From positions 1 to 30,150 of IMG/VR virus record IMGVR_UViG_3300020196_000166: DNA of 30,150 nucleotides. One strand, given 5' to 3'. Within the stretch, counting starts at the first letter, position 1, and each line of letters begins with the position of its first letter. The notes under the pieces were generated by a model. It was not told where the DNA came from. It did no database searches and saw only the letters and a list, made by a program, of their open reading frames with translations. The translations under genes and the position numbers were made by a program. Positions 14,301-21,288 of the stretch are shown here, piece after piece. The stretch is from a virus.

Positions 14301-15796
14301 GCATTATCATCTACCATAAAACTAACTGCTGGAGCAGCAGCAGTTTTACCATTCCACCCATATATTGAAGATCCAATTATTTTACTATCACCTATTTGTT
14401 GTCTTGCTGTAAAACCAACTACATTATTATTCTGAAAGAAATTTACTTCTTGTGTTCCAATTACAGAAAATTTTGATACTGATGGATCTTCATTTCTTCC
14501 AGATGGATTTGTCTTTTGAATAGAATCTATATTGTAAATGGTATTATCTTCAAGTTGTATTGATTGTAAATCATATTTTATAGTATCAACAATTTGTGAT
14601 GGAGACATTTCCATCAATCTTGATATTGGAACATATCTCAACGGTTCATCATCAAAATTAAGAGATGTTGTATCTTCCAATAATTTTGAAGACAAATCAA
14701 CTTTCAATATCTTTGTATCTGGAATAGTAACAAAACCATCAACTGGCAATTCCGTGAGTATTTCAACAGTTTGATCAGTTCTATCTATTGATAAAGGATT
14801 TCTTTCTAATGCTATGTTTGGATTGATAACATTATTTATCGGTGAAAACAAATCAGAATTTATTACAACAGATTGTGCAGATAAGTCTGCAAATAAAGGT
14901 TTTCGTATTATTAAAACATTTGGATTTTCTATATTATCCGATGCATCATCTGGATTTATCAATAACTCCGGACTTTGTTCAGACCTATCCAATGATAAAG
15001 GTTTCCTTTGAATTTGTATATTTGGATTTTCTATATTATCCGAAGCATCATTAGGATTTTTTGTTAATTCGGGTGATGATAATTCCAATCCTGATGTTAA
15101 TTGTGAATCTTCTGGATTGACATTAGAATCATTATTATTTGTTCCATGTTGTTGTTTTTCTATTTTAATTTCAGATTTATTCAACATACTGACGAATTGT
15201 TCCTGGCGAATTTCACCAAACTTTGATGCAATTTGTTCAATGGATATTCTACTAAAATTTAAGTCTGTGAATGTCTTGTTTATGCTAGAATACTTTGATA
15301 CAGAATTTACTAAACCGTTTTCTATAACATTTTTAATAATATCATCAAACTTTGAGGTTTCCAAATAATTCTCAATAGGTTGTGTTTTGAAAGTGCGAAT
15401 ATCATCTAACTTTGTTGTTTCTAACCTATTTTCAATTGGGGATGTATTAAATGCCTTTGTATCATCCAATTTTGTTGAACTTAACCTATTTTCAATTGGA
15501 GATGTATTAAATGCCTTTGTATCATCAAGTTTAGTAGAACTTAATCTACTTTCTAATGATTTTGTTTTGAAAGGTTTTATATCATCAAATTTTGTTTTAC
15601 TAAGCAATGATGATACACTTTGGGTTTTAGGTGCAGAAATATCAGGTGACATTTCAGCCAATTTATCAGTTATTGGTTGTAATGTTGCAAAATTTTTGCC
15701 GTCTTTCGCTTTTGATGCCTCAGGAGTTATTTTATCTTCGCGTGAAACTTCGGAACGAAATTTGGATAAATCTGATCTTAAATCTACCAATGGCAT
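8330..15796 (-). CDS. Giant repeat-containing baseplate/tail structural protein
   Basis: A 2488-residue protein, second only to the whole tail operon in size. Three tandem-repeat blocks occupy its N-terminal half: 20-residue units at about 68-152, 34-residue units at about 240-350, and some twenty 44-residue units at about 440-1310 with the core 'KYIxxSSxFDWDG...APxVNYFD...TTxGFHxFAQ'. A domain with FDEGLVRGGAVTAAERI (near 1533) follows, then a Pro/Thr linker (near 1760-1810). The conserved C-terminal part has NFGFVVHIGSRDEMK and SSWTAPEY (near 2165-2205), a pattern I recall from baseplate proteins of large myoviruses. Its place between tape measure and LysM/hub corresponds to the T4 tube-initiator genes (48/54), so the C-terminal domain may anchor to the baseplate-tube junction while the repeats form an extended arm. 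It starts at ATG 15796 after AGGAAAA. A lysine-rich frame follows its TGA. Confidence 0.7.
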   Translation of the reverse strand: MPLVDLRSDLSKFRSEVSREDKITPEASKAKDGKNFATLQPITDKLAEMSPDISAPKTQSVSSLLSKTKFDDIKPFKTKSLESRLSSTKLDDTKAFNTSPIENRLSSTKLDDTKAFNTSPIENRLETTKLDDIRTFKTQPIENYLETSKFDDIIKNVIENGLVNSVSKYSSINKTFTDLNFSRISIEQIASKFGEIRQEQFVSMLNKSEIKIEKQQHGTNNNDSNVNPEDSQLTSGLELSSPELTKNPNDASDNIENPNIQIQRKPLSLDRSEQSPELLINPDDASDNIENPNVLIIRKPLFADLSAQSVVINSDLFSPINNVINPNIALERNPLSIDRTDQTVEILTELPVDGFVTIPDTKILKVDLSSKLLEDTTSLNFDDEPLRYVPISRLMEMSPSQIVDTIKYDLQSIQLEDNTIYNIDSIQKTNPSGRNEDPSVSKFSVIGTQEVNFFQNNNVVGFTARQQIGDSKIIGSSIYGWNGKTAAAPAVSFMVDDNATGFTTFAQPNVSEYIPNSSKFSFANIPQTDFFDQNSKFTTSGFTTFALQYETEYKPDSSIFAWTGKSDSAPEVDFFDIKKLNTTSGFNRFPQLYDTKYIMESSVHDWDGNGASSPEVNYFDITNKYTTLGFGRLAQLYDSKYIADSSDFTWKGVVTSAPAVNYFDREGQNTNTGFHTFAQLYDSKYIPETSIHDWDGDRGSAPAINYFDLTSQNTNAGFQTFAQLYDSKYIPETSIYDWDGDRTTAPAVNYFDLTTKNTNVGFHILAQSLETKYIPDSSIYDWDGTRDNAPTVNYFDLTVKNTTEGFHKFSQLGITKYIPESSIYDWNGDRSQAPAVNYLDLLKQHTTEGFNTFTQFQISKYIKDSSQFNWDGFRSDAPAINYFDLTGKNTTVGFHTFAQKFDTKYIKESSEFDWDGFRLDAPAVNYFDLNSRHSTVGFHTFAQKFDTKYIKESSEFDWDGGRSQSPEVNYFDLPGKFTTIGFHRLAQKFDTKYIKESSEFDWDGGRSSAPEVNYFDIGGKFTTKGFHRLAEKLDTKYIKESSEFDWDGGPGSAPEVNYFDKAGKFTTAGFHRKAEKLQTKYVKDSSEFDWNGGRDAAKTVDFFGNESAPGFTKFPKALESEYKKDISKFTFKGSQPIPVNYFPDSYNKGFTLKAPKLESEYTEDISEFTWKGGRDAAPAVNFLVNDQGGGFTTFAAPLASEYTQDISQFTFKGARSNAPAVDYFVNQNAPGFGLFPPLLESKYNSESSLFTWKGGRSEAPNVDYITDEAGQGFKTLSALYQTFYTPDFGNYNWKGARSEAPNVKYFGIGPIVRNSIPNPNGVGRNTTADAGFVTFFDNKANTQLSSGYSSLSTESGPNKSPVNDKPTTNFFGFTPFEKSGFMVKMNSFAETLYPIIKPELVYNSDPGSRTGLEIKRSAGGISISDREKYAPVTFAKKSWSSAGVLASLTNQVPDSKVNAEPSYYGNPYAKTMKDVTESKGYLAKWAITKKSPTPLDVQYTKFNLRDDSYNKDFGFDQPYVLRDIGQRWGFGIGFDEGLVRGGAVTAAERIVQDVFRIGKFLLSAKGLLFLAKQVGLQLMNPSVDTRPSQGIIDTLSSITTLGMSPTQIYNPLALIANVGGSPIGLRIPRHSILGAIDSAQLNKYEDTTKIREYKSWPDPTSDIWKSLETPDGDGDQTDYNRLIGLMKELLPNSFQPVTNVSRDNSLEPNIGRISSNFGGPNAPLGIGGTTIRKSRHPHLVYYSTSPLLPESDIVNTAAAPSEYGPTAPSTTTPPPGAGATVSTTGTPPTNGAPAATSPTGGPSTSTPTSAYTAPPWSITSGKNPKFPLTARRNQYYSYTDFTGEDSNTYSQEIVNDFIETDKKVFGSIRKLSEILNGPLEESSSPSTILPSPIKLQNQSIQRIKQLDPYDPSRRTIVDRVRRTDFVNAGVATIPNEKINQSSPDELNPLKKYLTATYSNLKKADPSVPNRFRKYNDFRWDVYAGGSASQVTGSDGQVTTVPDTADKEYFVSDPRFAKFHSRNLEKYFGLGAHGEPGSQRNIPAITNLLYVKDSKTQSGIAKLKPGRQFRGDRINILDYRKVSKNITTDLVYEKGKYNNESIPGTNDMIEFYFTGLKIASGGVNRPAEIIAFRATFNNINESHNPKWNPVKYMGRGDPLYVYDGYERNINFGFVVHIGSRDEMKASWRKLNFLSSWTAPEYTKGGLIRGPMIRLNIGHLYRKMPGFISSLSYSFDNVGTTWETAHLEGDRKSNVKAGNLNLSNPGVLQLPKTIEVSVGFTPVGVYRPEYNGVMYSLYDDSDATLETGLLPKAANKVNYFRAFDASEDLQSVPELDDTQLSSPMPETETQIPVVDETAREDTQKDTIGDVGFVAKEEVRTGDAANQQNGGSTNVPQTGTPNANLPAATGTNPDVSAQNLVPNLTGQQQNTGGFSLARPEEPINVPDPGTYPSGNTSDQLDSMLAGTAMDQTQADALEQANAANAQVGNTP
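11875..14480 (-). repeat. About twenty tandem 132-bp (44-residue) coding repeats
   Basis: Inside the giant gene, the sequence ATCCCAATCAAATTC recurs at 12656, 12788, 12920 and 13052, with a related copy at 13184, exactly 132 bases apart. Copies starting at 12920 and 13052 share about 70 identical bases. Outer copies are more diverged (WKG or FKG instead of WDG). The gradient suggests recent internal duplication in the middle of the array and older copies at the edges. Limits are approximate. Confidence 0.85.
14755..15075 (-). repeat. Three coding repeats of about 34 residues
   Basis: The unit is NPxDASDNIENPN, then RKPL, then a short acidic stretch such as DRSEQSPELL. Two copies are nearly identical and a third (VINPNIALERNPLSIDR) is diverged. 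They lie in the giant protein between the 20-residue and 44-residue arrays. Confidence 0.7.
15341..15595 (-). repeat. Four to five coding repeats of 20 residues
   Basis: The unit TKLDDTKAFNTSPIENRLSS (60 bases) is repeated with small changes near the N-terminus of the giant protein. Two central copies are almost identical at DNA level. The ends fade into TKFDDIKPFKTKSLESRL and SKFDDI. Confidence 0.8.
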
Positions 15797-15817
15797 TACT
15801 TTTCCTATTTGTTTACT

Positions 15818-15825
15818 ATAAATAT
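15818..15825 (-). promoter_or_regulatory. ATATTTAT motif (candidate late promoter) before the giant gene
   Basis: The coding strand reads TTTATATTTATAGTAAA, 22 bases before the ATG at 15796 and upstream of the AGGAAAA ribosome site. Confidence 0.5.
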
Positions 15826-15841
15826 AAAAATTGATAGATTG

Positions 15842-18800
15842 TTATACTCTACGACCATAAGTATTATCTATTGCTACATTGTAAGTTTTTCTTACATCTA
15901 TTTTACTTTGAATTTCCTCAACAGTCTTATCACCAATTTTTATTATAGTTGGTTGCGAAGTTATTGAAGACATTATTCCGATTAACTTTTCAAGTTTTTC
16001 AACAACAGGATCTTGACCACCCTTTCCTTCTTTACCAGCAGTAGCAGCTGAATTTGCCATTGGCGAGGATGACATTCCAGTTGCAGGTGATGCAGCACTT
16101 TGTGGAATCGATGTTGCCTGTACAGCAGCAGGTGTTGATTTTTCTCCACCACCGCCACCAAACAGAGATGATATACCAGAAACAACACCACCTATTCCTG
16201 GCAATGATGTTGCCATTGAAGATATACTACCAACAATTGAACTTATGGTTTCTCCAACTTTTTGTATAGGTTCAAGTAATGCACCTATCTTCGCATCAAT
16301 TGATTGTAAAACTGCAAGTTGTGAGTCTGTGCCACCAGCGGCAGTGGTTGCACCACCCATCGAGTCCATTGCTGAACCAATCTGTTTAGTTGCACTTGCA
16401 CTAGCAACTACTGAACCCTGTGGTAGAGATACAACTTCTGGTCCTTTTTCACCAACAAGTGTAGCACCACCCTTTGTTATTGTACCACCCGTTGCCGCCG
16501 CACCAATTTTCTTTTCACCTTCTGCACCCTTAGCGGCTTCATCTCCTCCGCCCGCAAATGGATTTAGTGAATCTGGAAGAAAATCCAACATTCCTTTTGC
16601 CGCATCTTTTATCGTATCACCCAAACCGGAAAACATACCTGTAAATTTGTCAAACAGGTCTTGAACTAAATTAAATGGTGCCATTATGAAATCAAGAATT
16701 GCCTTACCTATTGTTTCTATTCCACCTTTGAAATCACCGGTAAACATTTTTATTATACCGTCTATCAAACCTTTTGCTAAATCAAATGGTCTCATTATGA
16801 ACTTCAAAATGGAACCACCTATGTCCATTATGAAACCACCAATTTTTTTGAAAACATCTGTAATGTTATTGAAAAATCCATCAACTTGTTCAGTTAATTT
16901 TGTTCCAAAAACCGCATCAATTACAGTTGCAATACTGCCCCAAATTAGTTTAGGTATTCCTAAAAATATGTTAATAACATTATCTATTATGGAATCTCCA
17001 ATTTGCTTTAAGCCACCTTCAAAATCACCTGTGAACATTTTTATTATTCCACCAAATAAATCTTTCAAAATGTTAAATGGTGCCATAATAAAATCAATTA
17101 TTTTACCACCCACCCCAAAAATAATATTACCAACTGTTTCTTTTATCCACTTAAATACTTCATCAAGTCCTGCAGTCAAATTTGTTCCGAATAATGCATC
17201 AATTACACCAGTAACCATTCCTAAAATTTTCTTCGGAACACCAAGAAAATATTCAACCAATAAATTACCTGCGGATTGAGCTGCACCTTTGAAATCACCT
17301 GTAAATAATTTTACTACAAAACCAATACCTTCTGTTATTAGTGTTATTGGTTTTAATATGAATGATAATAGATATTTACCGATTGCATTGATTGCAGGTT
17401 GTAGTCTTTCAAACAATGCCTTAACACCATCCATAATTCCACCGAACTTACTACCAGTTTCAGTTGCACTCTGTAATGGAGTAAATGCCTTTGATATAGT
17501 TTCACTTATACCCTTAAAAACATCCCAAATAGGACTTATCACTGCCTTCCAAAATAGTTTAGCAGGAGTTATTAAGCTAGTTATTAAACCCTTACCTATT
17601 TCTATAACTGTTCCTTGAATAAAGTCCATAACTTTACCGATACCATCGAATATGGCAGACAATCCTGCACCTGACTTTTCACCTGTGTCCATTACTGAAA
17701 ATACTTCTTGGATTGCATCTATTATAGGTTGTATCAAAGCAAAAACAAGTTTTAATGGAAACATAAATGACTTGAATATCAATTTACCAATACCAATCAA
17801 TATAGTAAATACGGGTTTAATTGCACTCATAATACCATCAAATGTATCAATTAAACTAGATCCACCACTTTCGGCATCAAACATTGCATGAACCATATCA
17901 ACAAGCGGTGTTATCAATTTTTCAGCAGATTGCTGGATTTTTTTCATTACATCGCCGAGTTTTTCTGCAAAAGTTGCAGAATCTTTTTCAGCAGCCAGTG
18001 CTAATAATTTATCAGCAGCACCTTTTTTTCCAAGAGCTAATTGTGCCTCAGCTTCTTTTCTCAATCCTTCTGCATTTTGTAGATGTTTTTGTTCAAGCAT
18101 TTCAGAAGAAAGCCCAACATCTTTCAACTCTTGTGCCTTAGTAAGCATAGTAGTCATTTCTTCAACAGACATACCCATGGCCTCTGCCATTGACTTTTGT
18201 TGAATACGATTCATTTCAGTAAATTCTTGTAATGATCCAGCTTCTTCCAACAACGTATCTTGCAGTTTACCGATTTCACCACTTAATGCATATTCTCTAG
18301 CTTTATCCAAATTCAAATTTTTACCGGTTAATACTCTGGCTTCCATTTCTTTAGCAAGTGATGTTTCTATATCTAATAAACCATCACCAATTTCTTGAAC
18401 TTTTTTCAAATCTGTTCCAAGTAATTTTGCCTTTTGAGCGGCTTTAACCAATGCATCGGATCCACCCTTAAATGCAACAGCAACTTCTTTTGGAACGGAA
18501 GCAAGTGCTTTCATTGCAGCTCTATCGGTCATAAGACCTTTGCCCATTTTAACAGTTGAATTTGTTAAATCACCAATAGATTTTCCAGTAATTGCAGACA
18601 ATGTTTTTATATTATCAACCTCTTCTGCACTCATACCAAATTTTTCTGTTAATACTGCCGTATCTTGAACAAGTTGTTTCATTTTTTGACTAGCTGCACC
18701 AGTTCCTTTTGCAATAGAAGCAACATCTAATCCACCCATTGATTCACTAACAGTAGCCATTGATTTAGCAAGTTCGCCTGCATTTAATCCTGTTAGTTTC

Positions 18801-20098
18801 ATTTCACCAGACATCTTTTTTGCAAGCTCATAGGTTTCTCTTGCTTCTTTTTTATTTCCGCCCATGGACTTTTGGACTTCTGAAACCTCTTTATCTACAC
18901 CGGCAAATGCAGCAATTATCAACCCAACGGCAGCAAGAATACCAAATATAACAGCTTGAGGACCCGCCAATAGTGCCATGCCAAATTGTTTAGCAGCAAG
19001 ACCTAATGCCTTAAACCCAGCAAGTCCGCCCGCTTGAAATCCAGTCATTACATTAGTAAGAGCTCCACCTAAATTTTTTGTTATATTTTCTTTGAATTTA
19101 TCAAAACCTAGAGTTTTTATTAATGCACCGCCACCTGGTATTTTTTTAACAGAACCTTCAACCCCATCAAATACTTTATTGAAACCAGTTGAATCAACAA
19201 GTTCTTTCATTTCTTGTGTTTTTTTTATTATTTCTTGTTGTTTTGTGGCTTCTTTCTCATTGAGTGCATTGGATTCTTGTTTAGCAGAAATAATTGCATC
19301 CAATCCTTCTTTTTGTTTTTGATAAAATTTAACAGCTTCCATATCCCTTTTTGCTGTTGCATCCATTATGTCCATTTCAATGTTACGGATACCGATTTCT
19401 TCTCGTTTTGTATCTAACTGTTTATATGAACCCTTTACAGCTGCTTGAGTAGCGTCTGCCATGTCTTCTTGGACTTCGGACAACAAAACACTTGTCTGAT
19501 AATCCAATTTTATGAATTTGAGGTTTTCTAATCTTTGTGATGCATTTTGTGTAGCGGCTTGTGCTAAAGCATCTTGACGTGATTGTAGTGTGTTGTTTAT
19601 GTATTCTTCTAGTTTTATTTGTGCAGAAGAATTTTTAAGTAATTCTTTCCCCTTTGATTCAACAGACTCTTTATTTTTTTGTATTTCTACTTCATATCTA
19701 TTTAATTCTTTTTCAATGTTTAGAATTTCACTTTGTTGTATTTTTATTTTTTCGGCTTCTTTTTCAAGTTGTTTATTTGATTTGAGCATTTCTTGCGTTC
19801 TATCAAGTGAATCTTCTTGCAAATCAAGAATAGATTGACTTATTTCTTCTCTCTTTTCATCAGACTCTAAAACTTTTCCGTTAATATCTACTATTTCTTT
19901 TGTTATACCCCTTTTTTGTTTTTCTAAATCTAATAGCTGAAATTGAATTTGTGAAGCTTCTTTCAAATTAACAACATCTTCCGATGAAAGTATTTTTAAT
20001 CTTTCTCGTAACGCGATGAGTTCTTTTGTAATTTCCGCCTCAATTTTTCGCAAATTGCTAATTTCTTCGGCGGTTTTTTTGTCTACTTTATCTGCCAT
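15842..20098 (-). CDS. Tail tape measure protein
   Basis: A 1418-residue protein that sets tail length and is threaded through the tube. Residues 1-300 are a long charged coiled coil. A strongly hydrophobic stretch (AVIFGILAAVGLIIAAFAG, about 380-400) is typical of tape measures and may cross the host membrane on ejection. Residues about 920-1150 contain repeated amphipathic units, including three copies of MFTGDFKGG-like sequence and two of IDAxFGTxLT. The classic C-terminal motif GGTITKGGATLVGEKGPE, then VSLPQGS, lies near 1205-1232, followed by an Ala/Ser/Gly-rich region. At about 1.5 angstrom per residue, this predicts a tail near 210 nm. The ATG has no clear Shine-Dalgarno, and a strong terminator lies just ahead of it, both consistent with low expression of a protein needed in few copies. 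Confidence 0.9.
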   Translation of the reverse strand: MADKVDKKTAEEISNLRKIEAEITKELIALRERLKILSSEDVVNLKEASQIQFQLLDLEKQKRGITKEIVDINGKVLESDEKREEISQSILDLQEDSLDRTQEMLKSNKQLEKEAEKIKIQQSEILNIEKELNRYEVEIQKNKESVESKGKELLKNSSAQIKLEEYINNTLQSRQDALAQAATQNASQRLENLKFIKLDYQTSVLLSEVQEDMADATQAAVKGSYKQLDTKREEIGIRNIEMDIMDATAKRDMEAVKFYQKQKEGLDAIISAKQESNALNEKEATKQQEIIKKTQEMKELVDSTGFNKVFDGVEGSVKKIPGGGALIKTLGFDKFKENITKNLGGALTNVMTGFQAGGLAGFKALGLAAKQFGMALLAGPQAVIFGILAAVGLIIAAFAGVDKEVSEVQKSMGGNKKEARETYELAKKMSGEMKLTGLNAGELAKSMATVSESMGGLDVASIAKGTGAASQKMKQLVQDTAVLTEKFGMSAEEVDNIKTLSAITGKSIGDLTNSTVKMGKGLMTDRAAMKALASVPKEVAVAFKGGSDALVKAAQKAKLLGTDLKKVQEIGDGLLDIETSLAKEMEARVLTGKNLNLDKAREYALSGEIGKLQDTLLEEAGSLQEFTEMNRIQQKSMAEAMGMSVEEMTTMLTKAQELKDVGLSSEMLEQKHLQNAEGLRKEAEAQLALGKKGAADKLLALAAEKDSATFAEKLGDVMKKIQQSAEKLITPLVDMVHAMFDAESGGSSLIDTFDGIMSAIKPVFTILIGIGKLIFKSFMFPLKLVFALIQPIIDAIQEVFSVMDTGEKSGAGLSAIFDGIGKVMDFIQGTVIEIGKGLITSLITPAKLFWKAVISPIWDVFKGISETISKAFTPLQSATETGSKFGGIMDGVKALFERLQPAINAIGKYLLSFILKPITLITEGIGFVVKLFTGDFKGAAQSAGNLLVEYFLGVPKKILGMVTGVIDALFGTNLTAGLDEVFKWIKETVGNIIFGVGGKIIDFIMAPFNILKDLFGGIIKMFTGDFEGGLKQIGDSIIDNVINIFLGIPKLIWGSIATVIDAVFGTKLTEQVDGFFNNITDVFKKIGGFIMDIGGSILKFIMRPFDLAKGLIDGIIKMFTGDFKGGIETIGKAILDFIMAPFNLVQDLFDKFTGMFSGLGDTIKDAAKGMLDFLPDSLNPFAGGGDEAAKGAEGEKKIGAAATGGTITKGGATLVGEKGPEVVSLPQGSVVASASATKQIGSAMDSMGGATTAAGGTDSQLAVLQSIDAKIGALLEPIQKVGETISSIVGSISSMATSLPGIGGVVSGISSLFGGGGGEKSTPAAVQATSIPQSAASPATGMSSSPMANSAATAGKEGKGGQDPVVEKLEKLIGIMSSITSQPTIIKIGDKTVEEIQSKIDVRKTYNVAIDNTYGRRV

Positions 20099-20122
20099 TT
20101 ATTCAAAGAAAAATTAAAAAAA

Positions 20123-20152
20123 ATAGTTCGTATACATAAATATACGAACTAT
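20123..20152 (-). terminator. Intrinsic terminator between the gp26-family frameshift gene and the tape measure gene
   Basis: A perfect 12-bp stem (ATAGTTCGTATA with its complement) has a 6-base loop and is followed on the minus strand by eight T and more T-rich sequence. It begins just after the TAA at 20157-20155. The loop contains the ATATTTAT motif, so stop and restart signals overlap. Confidence 0.85.
20136..20143 (-). promoter_or_regulatory. ATATTTAT motif inside the terminator loop, before the tape measure gene
   Basis: The coding strand reads CGTATATTTATGTATACG, 38 bases before the tape measure ATG. The motif spans the loop and stem edge of the terminator at 20123-20152. Confidence 0.45.
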
Positions 20153-20154
20153 GA

Positions 20155-20379
20155 TTATTTCGGACTAAATACCGGTCTATTGACTTTATTTGTAGATGGG
20201 TTTGTTTCTTTCATTTTATTATTTTGTTCTTCAACAAATTTTGTTATTTGTTGAATATAAAATCTACGAAGATGAATAGGCATTTCATATACCTCATTCC
20301 AAGTAAACCCACCTTGACCGTGATAGCAAAGACTAAAAATTTCTTGATGTAAACCTAGTTTATACTCAATTCCCAGGCC
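20155..20379 (-). CDS. Frameshift extension of the gp26-family protein (tail assembly chaperone-like)
   Basis: A 74-codon reading frame in the +1 (equivalently -2) frame of the gp26-family gene, running past its TGA to a TAA at 20157-20155. It has no ATG, GTG or TTG before its conserved-looking centre: the first ATG is the Met of VYEMP. It therefore cannot readily start on its own, and is most simply reached by slippage at the T run at 20380-20386. It encodes a compact helical peptide with LCYHGQGGFTWNEVYEMP, then LRRFYIQQITKFVEEQ and a polar tail. Peptides with this GGFTW..VY.MP..LR look are, from memory, found near tape measure genes of T4-like marine phages. The fused product would be about 358 residues. 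By analogy with lambda G-GT, P2 E-E' and Mu, it would be the chaperone that holds the tape measure before tube assembly. Confidence 0.65.
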   Translation of the reverse strand, partial: GLGIEYKLGLHQEIFSLCYHGQGGFTWNEVYEMPIHLRRFYIQQITKFVEEQNNKMKETNPSTNKVNRPVFSPK

Positions 20380-21232
20380 AAAAAAATGAAACTCCCATTG
20401 GGATGTCTAACTCCTTTACCTCACCAGTTACATCTGAAATAAATGTATATGTCAAATCAAGGTCAGGTGATATTGATTTGATATATTGTCTTAATGCCCT
20501 CGAATCTGCCGCAAAAAGCTCGTTATCAACAAAATTATTTATATTTGCTCTTCCAGAATCACCATCAACTGCAATAATGAGATGTTTGAGTCTTGTTGTT
20601 AATTCTTTATCAATTCCAGTTCTAGCAAAACTTTTATTCATCGATTTAATTTCAGATTGAATTTCTTTTTCTAACCTATGAGTCATAAGACGGAATGTTA
20701 CAACTCTTTTTGAATTTGGAAGTTCATAGTCAAATTCATTTTTTCGAGACTGAAATAAGCTATAATCGACCTCCTTGTGCTCGATTTCAGTTAAATCTAT
20801 TGTTACTTTTTGTTTTGTTCCAGTAGAAAATGGATCTTCAACTTCAACTACATAATCTTTACCATAACCTAAAATCCTCGCAGCAACCATAATTGCATTT
20901 TTATCACCAACATATAAATCATTATAGTCTATTGATGTAACAATCAAAGACTCAAACAACTTATCCAACACCACACCTTGTTTAATCAAGTTTTGTGATG
21001 TTAATATATCTTCTTCACGAGCAGTCATATATTTCATTTCAATCACACCATTAGATAATGGATTCCCTTCGTGATACAATAAACCTCTTGAAGGCAAAGG
21101 TATAATTTCTGTTGGAAATTTTGATTTCTTTACTTCGGTTTGTTTGTGTTCTGAAAGAAGTTGTGCTTTAATATCTGCATCTGAAACTGTTTCTTCTGTG
21201 GGTAAATCATACCCAGTTGGAATTTTTGTCAT
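20366..21232 (-). CDS. 26: gp26-family baseplate/tail assembly protein (zero-frame product of a frameshift gene)
   Basis: A 288-residue protein of the T4 gp26 type (the T4_baseplate family, named from memory). Signature segments are IPLPSRGLLYHEG (44-56), EMKYMTAREEDILTS (65-79), LYVGDKNAIMVAARILGYG (106-124) and a beta unit ending DLTEIEHKEVDY (146-157). In relatives that unit often carries a CxxC zinc pair; here the equivalent stretch EDPFSTGTKQ has none. The last codons are TCA TTT TTT TGG CCT GGG AAT TGA; the seven T allow a shift into the downstream frame. It sits between tube and tape measure genes, the standard place for tail assembly chaperones, rather than with the other hub genes. 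Its ATG is 124 bases after the tube gene stop, behind a hairpin and candidate promoter. The family is fairly sure; the chaperone role is inference. Confidence 0.75.
   Translation of the reverse strand: MTKIPTGYDLPTEETVSDADIKAQLLSEHKQTEVKKSKFPTEIIPLPSRGLLYHEGNPLSNGVIEMKYMTAREEDILTSQNLIKQGVVLDKLFESLIVTSIDYNDLYVGDKNAIMVAARILGYGKDYVVEVEDPFSTGTKQKVTIDLTEIEHKEVDYSLFQSRKNEFDYELPNSKRVVTFRLMTHRLEKEIQSEIKSMNKSFARTGIDKELTTRLKHLIIAVDGDSGRANINNFVDNELFAADSRALRQYIKSISPDLDLTYTFISDVTGEVKELDIPMGVSFFWPGN
20380..20386 (-). other. Slippery run of seven T (candidate programmed frameshift site)
   Basis: The coding strand reads TTTCATTTTTTTGGCC four codons before the zero-frame TGA. A +1 or -2 slip on TTT TTT places the ribosome in the frame of the 74-codon extension. 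A tiny inverted repeat (TAAAC CTA GTTTA, 20350-20362) lies about 20 bases downstream, but is too weak to call a stimulator. Confidence 0.6.
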
Positions 21233-21280
21233 AACTAATCCTATAACATTGTTTGTAATAAAACATTCTAATTTACTAAT

Positions 21281-21288
21281 ATAAATAT
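21281..21288 (-). promoter_or_regulatory. ATATTTAT motif (candidate late promoter) before the gp26-family gene
   Basis: The coding strand reads ACCCATATTTATATTAG at the 3' edge of the hairpin at 21285-21319, 49 bases before the ATG at 21232. Confidence 0.5.

Noticed and set aside
11875-14480. Regular 132-bp repeats resembling a CRISPR-like array
   Set aside because: The repeats are continuous, in frame, far too long, and have no unique spacers; they encode protein repeats.
16686-17279. Long open frame on the plus strand inside the tape measure gene
   Set aside because: It mirrors the tape measure codons, has no ribosome site or recognisable domain, and everything else in the window is on the minus strand.
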